Part shown: positions 29,951 through 41,800 of the stretch, one piece after another
How the letters are laid out: every line of letters starts with the position of its first letter
How positions within the stretch are numbered: position 1 is the stretch's first letter
Origin: Pampus argenteus
Taxonomy: Eukaryota; Chordata; Actinopteri; Scombriformes; Stromateidae
NCBI GenBank assembly: GCA_036937835.1
Contig: CM072868.1
Coordinates: 11,421,501-11,485,500 of the forward strand
Reading direction: 5' to 3'
DNA: 64,000 nt
Notes under the pieces: model-generated
What the model was told of the DNA's origin: nothing
The model's input: the letters and a program-made list of their open reading frames with translations, nothing else
The model's database searches: none
Made by a program: the position numbers and the translations under genes

Positions 29951-32900
29951 CCACACCTGTTCACACCCAAATGCAGATAAACAGCTTGAACCTTGACGGA
30001 GTCTGCCTCTTATTAAAGCCATCCACTGAACATGCCAACAGTGTCCTGACCCGACACCCTGAAGTGATTGCTGCCACCTAAGATCCCTATATAGTCAATC
30101 AGTCATACACTGGTTGTAAACACTAGCTGCATTAAAACTGTGAGGGTGACAGTAAGGTCAAGGTTTAATATCCAGATGGGTTGGCTCAGGTGGATTGTGG
30201 CACATATAATAAACCTCTGACACGGTGTGTTCGTTTCGAATCCAAAGCATGGACTTTGTCCCATGTCATCACAATGATTAAAATATTAAAATAAAACAAT
30301 AGCTCAAATATCTGCAATCGCATTACAAGATAGGTTCTCAAGTAGGCTATCAAACAATAGTCAGGTGCCCAAATGTACACTGAAATTGTTTTTTCTCACC
30401 ATAATCATTCTTATATTCACACTGCCCATTTTGAAACATCTTCTACAGGAACAGAGAAAGGTTTTAAGAATGTCGTCTACTGTCATCAGACCTAAATCAA
30501 ATCCACATCACAAGCAATACTAAAAGTCTTCTGCTATTAGTTGCAAGAATGCTGACTGTGCCTAAGTGCGTAATTCAGAGTACTGTATGTATAGTTTATT
30601 TTCCATCATAGTGCAGCAAAAAGTTGTAAAATGAAACTCCCACTCTTACCTGTGACACTGAGGTGTATGTGATTTTCATCAACATTCTTGCTGTCACTAT
30701 ATTGTATAAGGCACTGATAGTCTCCACCATGTGAGATATTTAATCTGTACATGATAACAGTTGTCTTGTCCAGTCTGGTGTTCTCCCAAATCGGCATTGT
30801 TATGTTTCTCGATTCATAGTAGCCATTCACAAAGATTTTATTCCTCTGAAGGTAGAAAAAATTAATCGTCCTCTGTTTGTCAAAGGGACAGTGAAAGGTC
30901 ACATTTTGACCAACTTCTCCTCTGAGCTGAATCTGAGCCTTATTTTCTGGAAGACAAACAAAAGCAGGAGTCAAGTATTATAGCACACTGAAAACCATGT
31001 CATCAAAAAGAAAAAAAGTAATGTTAAACATGGTAGTGTCATATAGTAAATCCATTGACCTTTGACATTTGACTTGGACTCAACATGAGGAATTTACGTT
31101 AAGTGAACAGTGGGTGTAAAGTTTAGGGGTTTTTTGTTAAGGCCTTTTTAAAGCTCCTCTTTATGACATAGCATTTCAATCTCAGTTCCTCTTCATTCTG
31201 TTTGCTCTTTTCTTTTTGTGTAAAACACAGGATCATTACTGTCCCTTTCTTCTTTTAAAATATCGAAAGTGAGGTTACACTGAGCTGTGACAATTTTTTT
31301 ATTAAGGATTTACTTTACTTTAGGTACTTTTTTGGTCACCTGATCAATGTACAGTAATTCCAAAATTCACTGCCCTTTTAGGGTTGTTTCGATTTGTCCA
31401 ACCTCTTCTGAGAAAAAGATCAGTTTTCTGTTGTTTCTTCAACTTGCAACTACTTGAATGTTCATTGGCTAGTCACCCATGAACAAATTTAAGGTACTTA
31501 TACTTTAATTGAGTAACTCCATGTTATGCTACTTTATAATTCTACTCCACTACATTTCAGAAGGGAATATTGTACTACTTTGTGTACACAATATTTGAGA
31601 ATAGAGAGTATACAGATGAATTGCATTGATGAACTAGTAACAAACAATATAATATACTATAATAATATAACACTCTAAAAGAAGCCAGTATGCATAATCT
31701 GTACTTTTACTTTTGATGCTTTGAGTACATTCTGCTTTTTTTTTAGTTTTTTTTGCTGCAACTTAGATTGTTCGACATCATTCAACATGTGGACAGCGGG
31801 AGTCGGGATTTGAAGTGCCAACATTAGTAGATGACCTGCTCTACCTCCTGAGCCACAGCAGACCAGGTAACTTATAGTTGTTTTATTACATTTACCTGCT
31901 GCTACAGGAAAGTGGGGTCAATGAGGTCATTGAGACTAAATGATATGTACATTTGTGGCCCTGAGTCAAGTACAGTGTTGATGCTCGCTCAGGTCAATGA
32001 CTGGGGGGTGTAGCTTCAAATTTACTGTGAGTGCGGTAAACTGCAGAGGTGGATGATAATTCTTTACAGGTTAATCTCTGCTAGCGTCCTATTTCACATT
32101 ACAGAGTTTGCAGTTATGTGATTTATTTGGAACGTCAGCGCTGCAGGTTTGTATTATAAAACATATGGTGTTCAATTTACATAAATAACTTGTCTTGCAG
32201 AAGATGAAGGTGAAGATTGTTAATGCACTAATATGAATGAATTGCTCACCTGTGACAGAAAAGAGCCCGCTTACAGCTGCAGTCATAGTCAGAAGCAGCA
32301 GGAACAGCTTTTGGTTTCTTAGGGGAAAGAATAAAAAATAAAATATATTAAATAATTATAATAATAACTCACAAACAAATAGGCACGGAAACTAGATGCT
32401 GACAGTGCAAATATGACTTTTTGGCTCTGTACAAAGAGACAAAGTTGACCACTGACACAGACAGCTCTACTGAGTGACACAGGGTCACAAACCTGTATTA
32501 TTGTTTGGTTTTGCTAATAATTAGTTGGATACAGCTATGTTGTCTACTTTGAAGTTTTCAGCCAAGACTAATACATGTTGAAATGATGTTTTCTTTTGTG
32601 CTTGACTTGCTTACACTGTGTAACACTGCACCCACTAACATACAGAAAGTGAATCAGGAAGTATCCAATTTCATGACATCTAATACTAAAGTAAACTTCA
32701 CTTCCATGATCACATCACTGGCTGTTCTATGGAAGACATCTTAAGTGTCTATAAAGGTTCAAAATGAATATAAATATATAGGATATATGCATCATGCACA
32801 CATCTTCAATTTCCAAGAAAATGTGAGGATTACTTACTGAAAACACTGTAGGTTCCAACTTGATAGCTGTCAAAAAGACAAACAAGTTAATTAGTATACG

Positions 32901-33519
32901 ACAGTATTAATCAGGCTGAAACTAGAGTGCCAGTGACATGATGGCCATGTCTGTTGTCAATCATTAAATTACAATTTTTTTTCATAAATCTAAATCTTAG
33001 TCATGTCTTTTGACCATTAAATGAGAGTAGTAACATTGTGTGTTGCCTTTTTAACTTGCATCCTATTAATGGGTTGTTTTTGTGTGTGTGTGTGTTGTCA
33101 ATAACAAGTTAGAAAGGAAAGTCCCAGTGATCAGTATCAGATAAAAAGCATGCAAAAGGGTGTGTCCCTACACCTACTGAAGGAAAATGCTGCCTAGTTG
33201 TCTATTGTTTTGTATTATAGAAACCAACATTTATTTAGATTAATTAGAGTGGTTTGCTTTATCTTGTAGACCCTTGCGTTACATAGCAGGTGCTCACATT
33301 ATGAAATGTTCTGTTTTTTTTAATCAGCATGACAAGTGCTGAAAGTATCAGTCAGCTTGTACATTTCTGTGCATTAGTGTGTGACATCTTACTTTCCCCC
33401 AGGGAGAAACACTGATTTAAAAAAAAAAGTTGTTTGGAAACTAGTTTATTTATAGTTTATCTACATAGTACAAAAACTTATTAACTATAAAGGAATGCGT
33501 TTATTTTGTGACTTACCAT
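27917..33519 (-). CDS. B7-family immunoglobulin-superfamily ligand (CD80/CD86/ICOSLG-like), complete
   Basis: Eight exons join in frame: 33519-33517, 32866-32838, 32317-32250, 30946-30650, 29270-28995, 28431-28303, 28179-28155 and 27971-27917. They total 882 nt, encoding 293 residues plus TGA; every junction is GT-AG. The product has a signal peptide (hydrophobic core about residues 15-30), an IgV domain (34-132, Cys53-Cys112), an IgC domain (133-224, likely Cys153-Cys212, Trp166), a transmembrane helix (about 236-259) and a 34-residue tail. Six N-glycosylation sequons are visible. The V domain ends GGDYQCLIQY, close to the CD86 YQCII strand. The C domain has the SQGGYP turn of CD80/86 and an ISCCVGD strand resembling ICOSLG. 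B7 ligands on antigen-presenting cells engage CD28/CTLA-4/ICOS-type receptors on T cells. Family membership is clear; the exact orthologue is not, so no symbol is given. Confidence 0.8.
28155..28179 (-). CDS. B7-like gene coding exon 7 (25-nt microexon, cytoplasmic)
   Basis: It is flanked by GGTCTCCAG and A|GTAAGT. It encodes GAAAVVTL plus two bases of Glu276. Skipping it would shift the frame of the last exon, so inclusion is needed for the 293-residue form. Confidence 0.7.
28303..28431 (-). CDS. B7-like gene coding exon 6 (stalk and transmembrane segment)
   Basis: It encodes a short stalk (CLPAVSPKTGN), a hydrophobic helix of about 24 residues (PIVTITAVCAMVVV to VLW) and a basic stop-transfer RYRKGRQ. 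The acceptor is TTTTCAAG, the donor ACAG|GTAAAG, and the phase is 1-1. Confidence 0.9.
28995..29270 (-). CDS. B7-like gene coding exon 5 (IgC domain)
   Basis: This is a 92-codon phase 1-1 exon, residues 133-224, starting A-NYTKP as in B7 C-domains (compare ANFSVP of ICOSLG). It has Cys153, the GGYP turn, Trp166 and the Cys212-Cys213 pair. Extra cysteines at 144, 148, 149 and 202 exceed the single canonical disulfide. Sequons lie at Asn134, Asn180 and Asn201. Confidence 0.9.
29917..29946. repeat. (AC)n microsatellite in the B7-like gene intron
   Basis: Fifteen AC units in the intron between the IgV and IgC exons. Confidence 0.9.
30650..30946 (-). CDS. B7-like gene coding exon 4 (IgV domain)
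   Basis: This is a single 99-codon phase 1-1 exon covering residues 34-132. It has Cys53 (VTFHC) and Cys112 (GGDYQC). The core Trp expected about 12 residues after the first Cys is replaced by Tyr65 (FFYLQRN), at the position aligning with FWQDQ of CD86. Sequons lie at Asn48, Asn81 and Asn103. Confidence 0.9.
31490..31745. repeat. Dispersed fish repeat fragment
   Basis: It contains the phrases CTACTCCACTACATTTCAGA-GGGAATATTGTA and TACTTTTACTTTTGATGCTT-TGAGTACATT, which I recognise as a sequence scattered through many fish genomes, probably from a non-autonomous DNA transposon. It lies in the intron between B7-like exons 3 and 4. The class is uncertain. Confidence 0.5.
31796..31866 (-). mobile_element. 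tRNA-like / SINE-like fragment
   Basis: On the minus strand it reads TGGCTCAGGAGGTAGAGC (A-box-like), then CACTTCAAATCCCGACTCCC (B-box-like, compare GGTTCAAATCCCG). The spacing suits a pol III promoter, but it does not fold into a convincing intact tRNA cloverleaf by eye. It probably derives from a tRNA-related dispersed element. Confidence 0.45.
32250..32317 (-). CDS. B7-like gene coding exon 3 (signal-peptide core)
   Basis: It encodes NQKLFLLLLTMTAAVSGLFS and VT, the hydrophobic core and cleavage region of the signal peptide. The acceptor is CCCCTAAG and the donor ACAG|GTGAGC. It ends in phase 1, the usual phase entering an Ig-domain exon. Confidence 0.85.
32838..32866 (-). CDS. B7-like gene coding exon 2 (29-nt microexon)
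   Basis: The acceptor is TTTTGACAG and the donor TCA|GTAAGTA. It encodes LSSWNLQCF plus two bases of Gln11, forming the n-region of the signal peptide. Its two leftover bases match the single base at the start of exon 3 exactly. Confidence 0.7.
33517..33519 (-). CDS. B7-like gene coding exon 1 (start codon only)
   Basis: The ATG abuts a strong donor, ATG|GTAAGT, so this exon contributes only the initiator methionine to the protein. The 5' UTR lies above 33519; its start is not defined. The choice is supported because the ATG joins exon 2 in frame, and the next exons then give a proper signal peptide. Confidence 0.7.
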
Positions 33520-33548
33520 CTAAAGTCCTGCTAATAGTGAAAATCTCA

Positions 33549-33558
33549 GGAAATTCCC
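33549..33558. promoter_or_regulatory. Candidate NF-kappaB site, proximal
   Basis: GGAAATTCCC (GGGAATTTCC on the gene strand) matches the kappaB consensus GGGRNNYYCC. It lies about 30 bp upstream of the B7-like ATG, so it may be in the 5' UTR or at the transcription start. Confidence 0.5.
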
Positions 33559-33709
33559 AAGGGGAAAACAGTATCTGAATTGTTTTAGTTATAGACTATG
33601 GTGTACCAGGAAATACAAGGAAAAAGGTGAAACAAAATGAAAGCTGTCTGTAAATCGAATGAGTGACTTCACAGCAGCAGCTTGTGACCTATCAGAAACC
33701 ACATCTGAA

Positions 33710-33719
33710 GGAAATTCCC
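33710..33719. promoter_or_regulatory. Candidate NF-kappaB site, distal
   Basis: A second, identical GGAAATTCCC, 161 bp further upstream of the B7-like gene than the proximal site. Mammalian CD80 and other co-stimulatory genes are induced through NF-kappaB, which makes the pair plausible. Confidence 0.5.
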
Positions 33720-34199
33720 AAGAGCCATATAATTAACTAGAGTACTGTAAATGTCATGTCCACTTTCATGACAAGTGATACTAGAGGAACTGTGGAAGTT
33801 ATATTAATGTGTGTGATGCAATATATTTATTAAATATTTTGTTTTCCCTCATGTCTATTGTTACAAAACTGTTTACTATTAATATCACCACTGTGATAGA
33901 GTCGCAAATGAGTTAATGATGTATAAAGCCCTACATGTCCTGCTGTATGGTTTTGAGTCAAGCAACACAGCAGTTGCCAGGCTTTGGCTATTAAGAGGGC
34001 TATAATACTAAATACTAGCCACACTCTTCTCACATGAGTTTCCTCTAATGTAACTTATATGTATGTAACTAATAAAACTTATTGATTTACCTGCTATTGG
34101 TACACTGAAGCTGAAGCTTTTTTTTCAAGAACCACAAAACACAAGCTGACTTTTTGCTTCGTTTCAACTGTAGTGAAGATGCTCTGGGCATAGAAGGCA

Positions 34200-34390
34200 A
34201 AGAAGCTGCATGTGAGCTGGACAGTAACTAAGTTAATGCATGGACCGGATCCACCTTCCCTCCTAATAATGTCATAAAGCATGTCAACAACTTCGTATAT
34301 CTGAGATCCACTGTGACAGACAACGGACACCTAAAATCAGGAACAAGCCTGGCAGCGTCTGTTCACCAGGTCGCCTCTGTCCGACTTATT
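34200..34390 (+). mobile_element. LINE reverse-transcriptase remnant
   Basis: At about 34276-34335 one plus frame reads HVNNFVYLRSTVTDNGHL, closely resembling the (V)DNFVYLGST...G block near the end of RTE/L1-type LINE reverse transcriptases. Flanking sequence is frameshifted and contains stops, so this is a decayed relic. Its boundaries are approximate. Confidence 0.5.
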
Positions 34391-34986
34391 AATATACTAA
34401 TTACTATATTACTATACTTACTAATATGTACAGTGGGTAACTATCTAAAATGCATGAGCGCATGTTTAGACGTGCCTACTGTACGCTAGTCAATCCTGGT
34501 AGAAGAAGAACAGATTAATTTCTGATTTGTATGTATAATCTACACACACACAAACACACGGGGCATTCACGGTCTGATGCTCGGTGGCATTTCAAGTATT
34601 TCTTTCATAAAGAAATGTTACGGTATGACAGAAAATGACCTTCTTCATTTCTTTCTGACAAGCAATAAACAGTAAAAAGAAAAAGATATGAGAAAAGAGT
34701 GAAATAAGAAAAGCCAGATCTCACCATTATGCTGCCTTGGTTTCTGTGCTGTGGTGTGAGAATCAGTAACAGATTTCCTCTTCATAAAGAATGGCGGTGG
34801 GTGGGGCTGTATTACTCATTTAGATTTTTTCACCCACTCAGTCGGTGTCATTACCAACCTGAACACTTGATTCAGTCCTAATTAAGCTGTACAAAGACTT
34901 GATAGCAGATTGTAGTAACACAATGATGTGTGTAACTGATGTTTTTTTTGTTGTTTTGCTGAGAGGGTTGTGCGTGATTGTTTGTT

Positions 34987-34989
<3 letters not shown>

Positions 34990-35059
<70 letters not shown>

Positions 35060-35060
35060 G
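34990..35060. repeat. (GT)n microsatellite
   Basis: About 35 GT units with one GC interruption near the right end. Confidence 0.95.
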
Positions 35061-35639
35061 TTTGTCTGACAGTATCAGGAAGCGTGACAAACTTCTCTGT
35101 TTGCTGTCACTTACTCAGACTCACCTATGACATCAGTTCTTCTGAGTTAATTTACAACAATGGAATTAAAAAGAAATCATACGGAAGAACAATATCTTTA
35201 ATGAGAAAACATTTTGGTACATGATAAAATATAAAACGTTATGCATTAATGAACTAATACAATAATACAAGGCAATATGAACAGTACTATTCATAGTAAT
35301 GAGGCATTTCTCATGTGAGCATGGCTAGATGTGCTATCATGCTATTTTGAAGATACTAAATGTCTAGTTGACCAGTCAGCACACAAAGCCGCATTGGGGC
35401 GAAGTGGGCATCTACAACATCCCAAACAATTGGCAGCACAGAAAACAATAGCACAGACTTAAACAATACTGAAAAGGACAAAGACAAATAAACACTAACA
35501 TAAATACAGACATGAAAATATAAACAACAAAAATAAATAAATAATAAATTAATGAATAACAAATAAATAAACCTTACTAATCTGTCATCAAGTTACTGTG
35601 CACTGAGTGTTAGGTCACGATGTCCATTCCCAACATCAC

Positions 35640-36500
35640 ATTAGATATTTTCCTTATTTTATTCTTCCACTATATCTCCATTCTTCAACAGTTCCATAAA
35701 TAACTTCCAAATGTTATAAAATTCTGAAGCCCTCTTTTTAACAATATAGGTCAGTTTCTCAAGAGCCAGACTCGATGTTAAGTTATTTAACCAGTGGTTA
35801 AAAGAGGGGCAACCATTTTTCTTTCCTTACTGGATAAAGTACAGTCATCTAAAATACATAGCTTAGGGCAAAATGGTACAGGGGATGATGTGATCTGAGA
35901 GACCATACCTTATTACTGAGCCCCAAAATGTATGCATCTCTTCACATTTCCATAAACAATGATATAATGTACCCTGATAATTGCTACACTTATAACATAG
36001 ATCAGGTATATTAGGATCAAATTTCTGATACTGGATTTTTGAGGAAGATATTGACAGCGAAATTTGGGAGTTTAAAAAAATACCTTCAGATACGCTAATA
36101 GTATTTTTTGTGTTTTTTAATGTGTCCTTTGAAAATACATATTTGATTGAGAATTTGACTTGTTTCCAGGTTAAACCAAGATCATGATCTTTCCCTAACC
36201 TAAACCAAATGCTTTCAGTACCTAAACATAAAAAGTTATAGTAGGTATTGTACCAAGATGGAATATTTTGGTGGAGAATTAAAGAGAGAAATGTAATTTA
36301 GCCAGCAGTACATTTCTAGCAAGAAATGTAAATTAAACTGACAATGATATTTATTTTTTAAAATTAAAATCATCCCTTTATATAGAATATATTGAATATC
36401 CAAGGTGATTGTTTCTGATGTATTAAGACTTAATAAAGCTATATGAGTTTGATGAGAGGATATCAATAATTGTACCCTCAGGAAAACTTTACACAACAAT
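35640..36500 (-). mobile_element. L1-type LINE ORF2 C-terminal remnant
   Basis: From about 36250 down to 35863 the minus strand keeps an open frame reading ...ESIWFRLG..., ...FDPNIPDLCYKCSN... and ...GTLYHCLWKCEEMHTFWG.... This is the C-terminal Cys/His motif (C-x2-C...H...C) and following FW block of L1-clade ORF2. After a stop and frameshift the frame resumes as NHWLNNL..LALEKLTYIVKK, then EFYNIWKLFMELL, ending at TAA 35661-35659, again typical of an L1 end. Upstream coding is frameshifted near 36250. It is dead and 5'-truncated. Confidence 0.75.
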
Positions 36501-38084
36501 GAAATATGAGTTACTTAATATATTTTCTACAAAACAGTATAGCCTTGCCACAGCTTTGCGTAGGGGGTGAACAAGAACTTCTTGGCCAGGGCAGAATGTG
36601 AAAGGAAACGCTCTCAGTACAAAACCACAGCCCGAAAGGGGTAAATACAGCATACAAATCACTTCTCATCATTCTGGGGGATTTTGAAATATAAAAAAAA
36701 ATCTCAATTTAACTTCGGTATCTTCTTACAGTGTCCGAAACATTCTTCCATCTACCAAAGCATATGCACAATATGTGTGTCTATACAGTTTTAAATGTTG
36801 TTTTAAACTATGAAGCACTGCATAGTGACTGTGTCTCAGCTATATGTTTGTCTCTCTAAATATACACACACACATATATATATACACACACAAGAAGAGG
36901 GACCACCCCCCTTCACCTTTACCCCAATTACACAGACAGGAACTTTCTATGTGCATCAGAGTTTCCCTTCCATCCATATAAAGCCAGTGACAGAAATGAA
37001 ACTGGAGTTACTATTTTTGAAGGGAATCCCTGTTGCTAAGCAGTTTGCATGCCTGCGTGTGTATGAGTGAGAGTGACTGTAAGACCTAAATCTGTCTCAT
37101 ACTGTACAGTTTAAACTAAAGATATATGCTGATATATGCTTACGCCAAAATATTACATAGCAGCCGACAGTGGCTACCAACAGCCTCCGAAAGGGGAAAG
37201 AAGCTTGTAGCAAACCAGGCTAGATTACCATCTTGGCAAAGTGGGCAACTGCATCACGGCCCCAGACCCCCAAGAGAAACAAAAGCCCTTGTGTAGCGAT
37301 TGGTTTGTGGTAATTCTATTAAATGTAACTTTGTTGGAATTTAGGAATATTTAATATCAAAGCAAAATATAATTGGACAAAGGGCCCTCACATGGGTCAA
37401 TACTTTATCATCTCATCTTGTGGGCCCTACATCAAATTCTGTAGAAATACAATCTGTTTGGAAAAGTGAAGGTGTAGATAATAGTCACACGTCACAGTTT
37501 ATTGGGACTCTTGAACAGAATGGAGCAATCATTAATGTTGTTAGTAATAACTGTGCTTTTCCTATAAGAATAATGTCTGCTGTTAAAGGCCTATTGAATT
37601 TCTGGGTAACATGAATATACAGCTCTTATTCATTCATAACTTACAAGCCTTTTTAATTAATAAAAGACCATTTAAACAACATATGGTTTGTTATTTTAGA
37701 ATTACAAATCCCTGTGATGACACAATCTCACTTTAGAAGCCAATAGATGAAAAAAGAAACGGAACAGATAAGGATGAGTGTGTGACAGCTGTCAAATTTG
37801 TTTTATAAAGTATATCCTACAAATTTGGTATCTTGCACGATGCCTCATGAGTTGTTGTTGTATCTTTGTTATAATTACAAATTGCATTGTGTTCAACGTT
37901 CATTGATTAGTAGTGGAAAAACAGTTTATCTTTAATGCTTTGAGCTTTACAAGAAAGGCATTGTGAAAAATCCATGGAAAAACCCCAACCAAACAGAACA
38001 GATGATATTGTCCGTACGTAAACAGCGTAAGTAAATTGCGTAGGAGTCAAGTGCCGCTGTCACGTGGTACAATGGTTCGTAGTT

Positions 38085-38097
38085 GCTACCTGGTAAC
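38085..38097. promoter_or_regulatory. Candidate RFX X-box upstream of dync2h1
   Basis: GCTACC-T-GGTAAC is an inverted repeat with a single mismatch. It matches the RFX consensus GTNRCC-N(0-3)-RGYAAC except for C at position 2 of the left half. It lies just upstream of the presumed first exon. RFX factors control ciliary and IFT genes, including dynein-2 heavy-chain homologues. Confidence 0.55.
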
Positions 38098-38213
38098 CAC
38101 GCAAGCATAATCTCGGAGAGCACACAAACACGAGCAGCAACAGATTGCTATTTCTTTACTCCATGGATTAAGTTACCAGAGCCTCCGGAACTGTAGCATT
38201 CAGTGGCAGAACG
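38098..38213 (+). other. Putative dync2h1 non-coding first exon (5' UTR)
   Basis: The stretch downstream of the X-box ends in ACG|GTATGA, a usable donor. An acceptor CTGTACAG ends at 38636, 16 bp before the ATG, so a 5' UTR intron 38214-38636 is likely. The transcription start is not visible. ATG-GAT-TAA at 38163-38171 would be a two-codon upstream ORF. Confidence 0.4.
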
Positions 38214-38285
38214 GTATGAAACAAGGGGTTTCGTTAATAATAATTTAAGATTACATTAGTTAACATTGCTTCACAGAGGCGGTGA

Positions 38286-38510
38286 GCTAACGTTAGCTTG
38301 CTAGCTAACACATAATGCCCTTTTAAACCCATTGCTTAAGTTAACGTTAGCTATAAGTGAATGCTGCGCCAATACCTGAGATTATTTGTGCACTTCCCAT
38401 GTAACTAACTAAAAGAAGCTTCTTCAACAAAGACTAACAGAACGCATGCTAGCTAATGTTAGATAAGCTAACATTGTTTGTTTGAGCGCTAGCACGTTTA
38501 AGATAATGTT
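38286..38510. repeat. GCTAACGTTAGC-type palindrome cluster
   Basis: A perfect 12-bp palindrome GCTAACGTTAGC at 38286-38297 is followed by many partial copies (GCTAGCTAAC, TTAACGTTAGCT, GCTAGCTAATGTTAG, GCTAACATTG, TGTTAGCTAATGG) over about 225 bp within the presumed 5' UTR intron of dync2h1. Confidence 0.7.
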
Positions 38511-38652
38511 AGCTAATGGTTCAACTCAGCAACGATAAACGCACTGATAGCATCTCAAATAAGGTAAATGTAACTAATTTCCCTTTCCGGCATCCTTTTC
38601 CTTTTGTACACTTCAGCTTTCTCGGTGTCTGTACAGTAGTTCCAGCCTAAAG

Positions 38653-38835
38653 ATGACCCACGGTTCACATGATATTCGCAAGAAGTTTATCCTGACCACA
38701 ACTGCAAACTTCTATGGGCTGAAGCCTTCGTCCTCCCTGGATGACAGTCCAGAGCTCAATAACTTCTTGGACGATGGAAATGAATTTGTCTTGTCCGTCA
38801 GCAGGCATGAAAATGACCTCCACTTGTCAAATAAG
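38653..38835 (+). CDS. dync2h1: dync2h1 coding exon 1
   Basis: Residues 1-61. It includes LNNFLDDGNEF, matching INNFLDDGNQM of the human protein. The ATG is chosen because it matches the family N-terminus; no upstream in-frame extension resembles the family. The donor is AAG|GTAAAA. Confidence 0.93.
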
Positions 38836-41800
38836 GTAAAACAATGGAGCAACATATACACTTTAAGGCTATACGCTGAACAGAAGAACAAAACCTTCCA
38901 AATAAGCCTGTGAATATTCTCATTCATCCAGGTCATAGTTATCTCAAGTAGATAAAGAAAACCTTCCAAACTAAACCACAATGTATGATGTACAAGCCAT
39001 TTCATCACAAACTATAGAAAGGAGATACTCTGTGATACAGGTCAAAGATATTGGGAGGAATTTTAAAATATGTTTCTGGTCATTTAAATAGCAATTCCAC
39101 AAAATATAATGTATACATATTGTCATTTTTATTGTCATTTACTGCATGTGTTAGAATATTTGTGATGAAATGAAACAGTGTCCTCTTTTTCTTTTTTATG
39201 AATTCATCAGATTGAAGCATCGGGGGACAGCAGAGAGAAATTGTTGGTGTTCTTCAAGCTGTATCCAACAGTGGTCACAGATGACAATCTCCACCAGAGC
39301 CTCCTTGTGTCCTCCATGCTGGAGTCTCCCATCAACACCCTCTACCAGGCTGTCAGACAGGTCTTTGCACCTGTGCTGCTCAAGGTAAGCCTACTTCTGC
39401 ATATTAAAGCATTCCATAGATACTCTACTTTGCTATTACAATTAACCTAACTCTAACCCAAAAAAGGAAGATAAACCTGAAAGAATGTTAAATAAACTAT
39501 TATATATACACAATATGCAGCATTAAATAGTATATTTGAATACTACTGTTTGTTAAAGGATCTGGGGTGCCCACATATTATTGCATGTAGGAGCAGAGGA
39601 CAAGACTATGTAGACTAAAGCTTGAAAAAGAGTCAGTCTTTTCTTGCTCTCTAGGATGAGCACTGGCGTTCAGCATTTGACCCTAAGCTGGCAGGCTTGC
39701 TGAGTGAGTTGGAGCTGGGCCTCGGCTCAGTGGTCCGACAGTCTGGAGCACAACCCTCTGCCAAGAAGGCCCACATTGAAGAAGATGTCCTGGGTATGCA
39801 CATATATTTTTTCAAGAAGAAATACACTGGTCAGACTTTTCTTAGAGGCCATAGTTGGTAGTACCATTTGGTGAGTGTTAATGATTCTTGTGTATTATTT
39901 TAGTATTCCTTGTGGGAAATTAATACTTATCTTTAATGGAAGCTGTATTGACATGTTCTATCAGCTAAACTTTGAAGGACAACTATATATTTGTAACTGA
40001 CCTGTCACTCTTTCCCCCCTTCCTTTTGATGAGAAAAATAACTGTTAACAATACATTTAATGTTGACAGTATTTGCGAAAAATCTGATGACTAAATATGA
40101 TTTCAGTTTCAGAATCTGAGTAGAACCAGGATACATACATGGTTTGTGCACTACTAGCGTACTTATACTTTCTGCACTCTATACAGGCATCCTTACTCCC
40201 AGTGATGAGTTCCAGTACTGGGCAGATCTCTCTGAGTCTGCAGAGAAGAACAATGTCAGAGAAAGGGCTACATATTTCACTGAACAATTTAAACCCATAC
40301 AAAAGGTATGCACACACAACATTATGTATCAAGACTGCCTACAAGAAAAATGAAAGTGAAATAACTACATGTACAACATAATTGGTCAAATAAAACAATA
40401 ATGTTTTGGTATATTTTATTTTAGGTTTCAAAAACCCTGGAATTGTGAATATCAACATTGACATTATTTTACGTCCTGTTTTGAACAGTGTTTCATAATT
40501 GCTCTAGAGTCTGATATATCAAATTACAATTAACTACTGTAACTGGGAGTAAACAAAACCAAAAACTTAACCAAACTACATAATTTGTTGTGTTTCCACC
40601 AGGAGTATTGTGGTCTTGATGGCTTGTCTATGTCTGATGTTGTGGATCTGGTGGAACAGACCAGAGACACTCTGGATGATGTCTGGCGGCAGACTGATTA
40701 TGAACCCTATCCAGAAACGCGCATGGTTCGACTCATGGATGTTATTGGTGAGACTCTTGTACAAAACAAAAACAGGAAATGAAAACTAATATTTGCTGAT
40801 GTTATTGTAAAAGCAATGTGTGCGTCAATACTTTGCTCATAAAGATCATGGGTACGCCTGCTGTTGATGACATGCAATTCTTTTGAGAACTGAAACTGAC
40901 TTCACAGGAAAGCCTCACAACATGGCTTGTCAGTAATATGGTAAAATAAAATGGCAATATACTTTGAATCGCAATGACTGACTAGTAACATTGATTCTAC
41001 TGATATACATCATTGACTCTAACCTATAAGAAACATTGTGAAAAGTGGTAGGACAATCTTAGAATAAAAAAATGTGTGCATATGTATCTTTTTTTGTTTA
41101 TATGTATGTACAAGGTGGAGCCCTGGGAAGGTATGTGCAGAGGAAGCTGAGTGATCTTAAACTTTTTAAGGAGCCATTTGTATCCATGAGAGAGAACCTG
41201 AGAACAGGCGTTGCAGTCTGTGAGCAGTGGGTGGTAGCTTGTGAGCATCTGACTGGACAGGTATGGACCAGAAAAAGTATGCACAAAAACCTTTTCCCCC
41301 CACTTAATCAGAAAACTTGACTGACAACCAGTTTTGATCCTTTAAAATAAAAGCTGGAAGGAGATTATCAATTTTGTTGTGATAGACACTGAAACATGCT
41401 TAATTCTGTTTTTCTCAGGTCTGGAAGAGACATGCTCCCCACCCCTGGAAGGGAAACAAGCACTGCCCACAAACCCTGCATTGTCTTACAAAGAGATTAG
41501 ATGAGGTAAGATATGGTTCTGATCTCATGAATAAACAATTATTCAATAGTGCATAGTTATCTTTTAGTGTAGACTTTTTGTGTGCATTTCATTCTGTGCT
41601 TAAAATGTATTTGTACTGTTAAGTATACTTGTGGTTCTTTCCTTGTTTGTGCTTGTTTGTATGAGGAAGATGTCAAATATTTAAGTGGAATTTCCACTTC
41701 ATGCTAATTTGAGAGCAGAAAAAGGAAGGAAAAGTGATCCACACATAGACTGACAAGGAGACTCACTTGTTAATGGCTTTTCAAGTCTCCTTATTTTTAT

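Larger units (their letters stand above)
33520..38080. other. Divergent intergenic interval between the B7-like gene and dync2h1
   Basis: The two genes are transcribed away from each other across about 4.6 kb. The interval holds LINE relics (34200-34390 and 35640-36500), a long GT microsatellite and otherwise AT-rich sequence. I see no further gene. The patch 37130-37310 is GC-richer and may be another decayed element of unknown type. Confidence 0.6.
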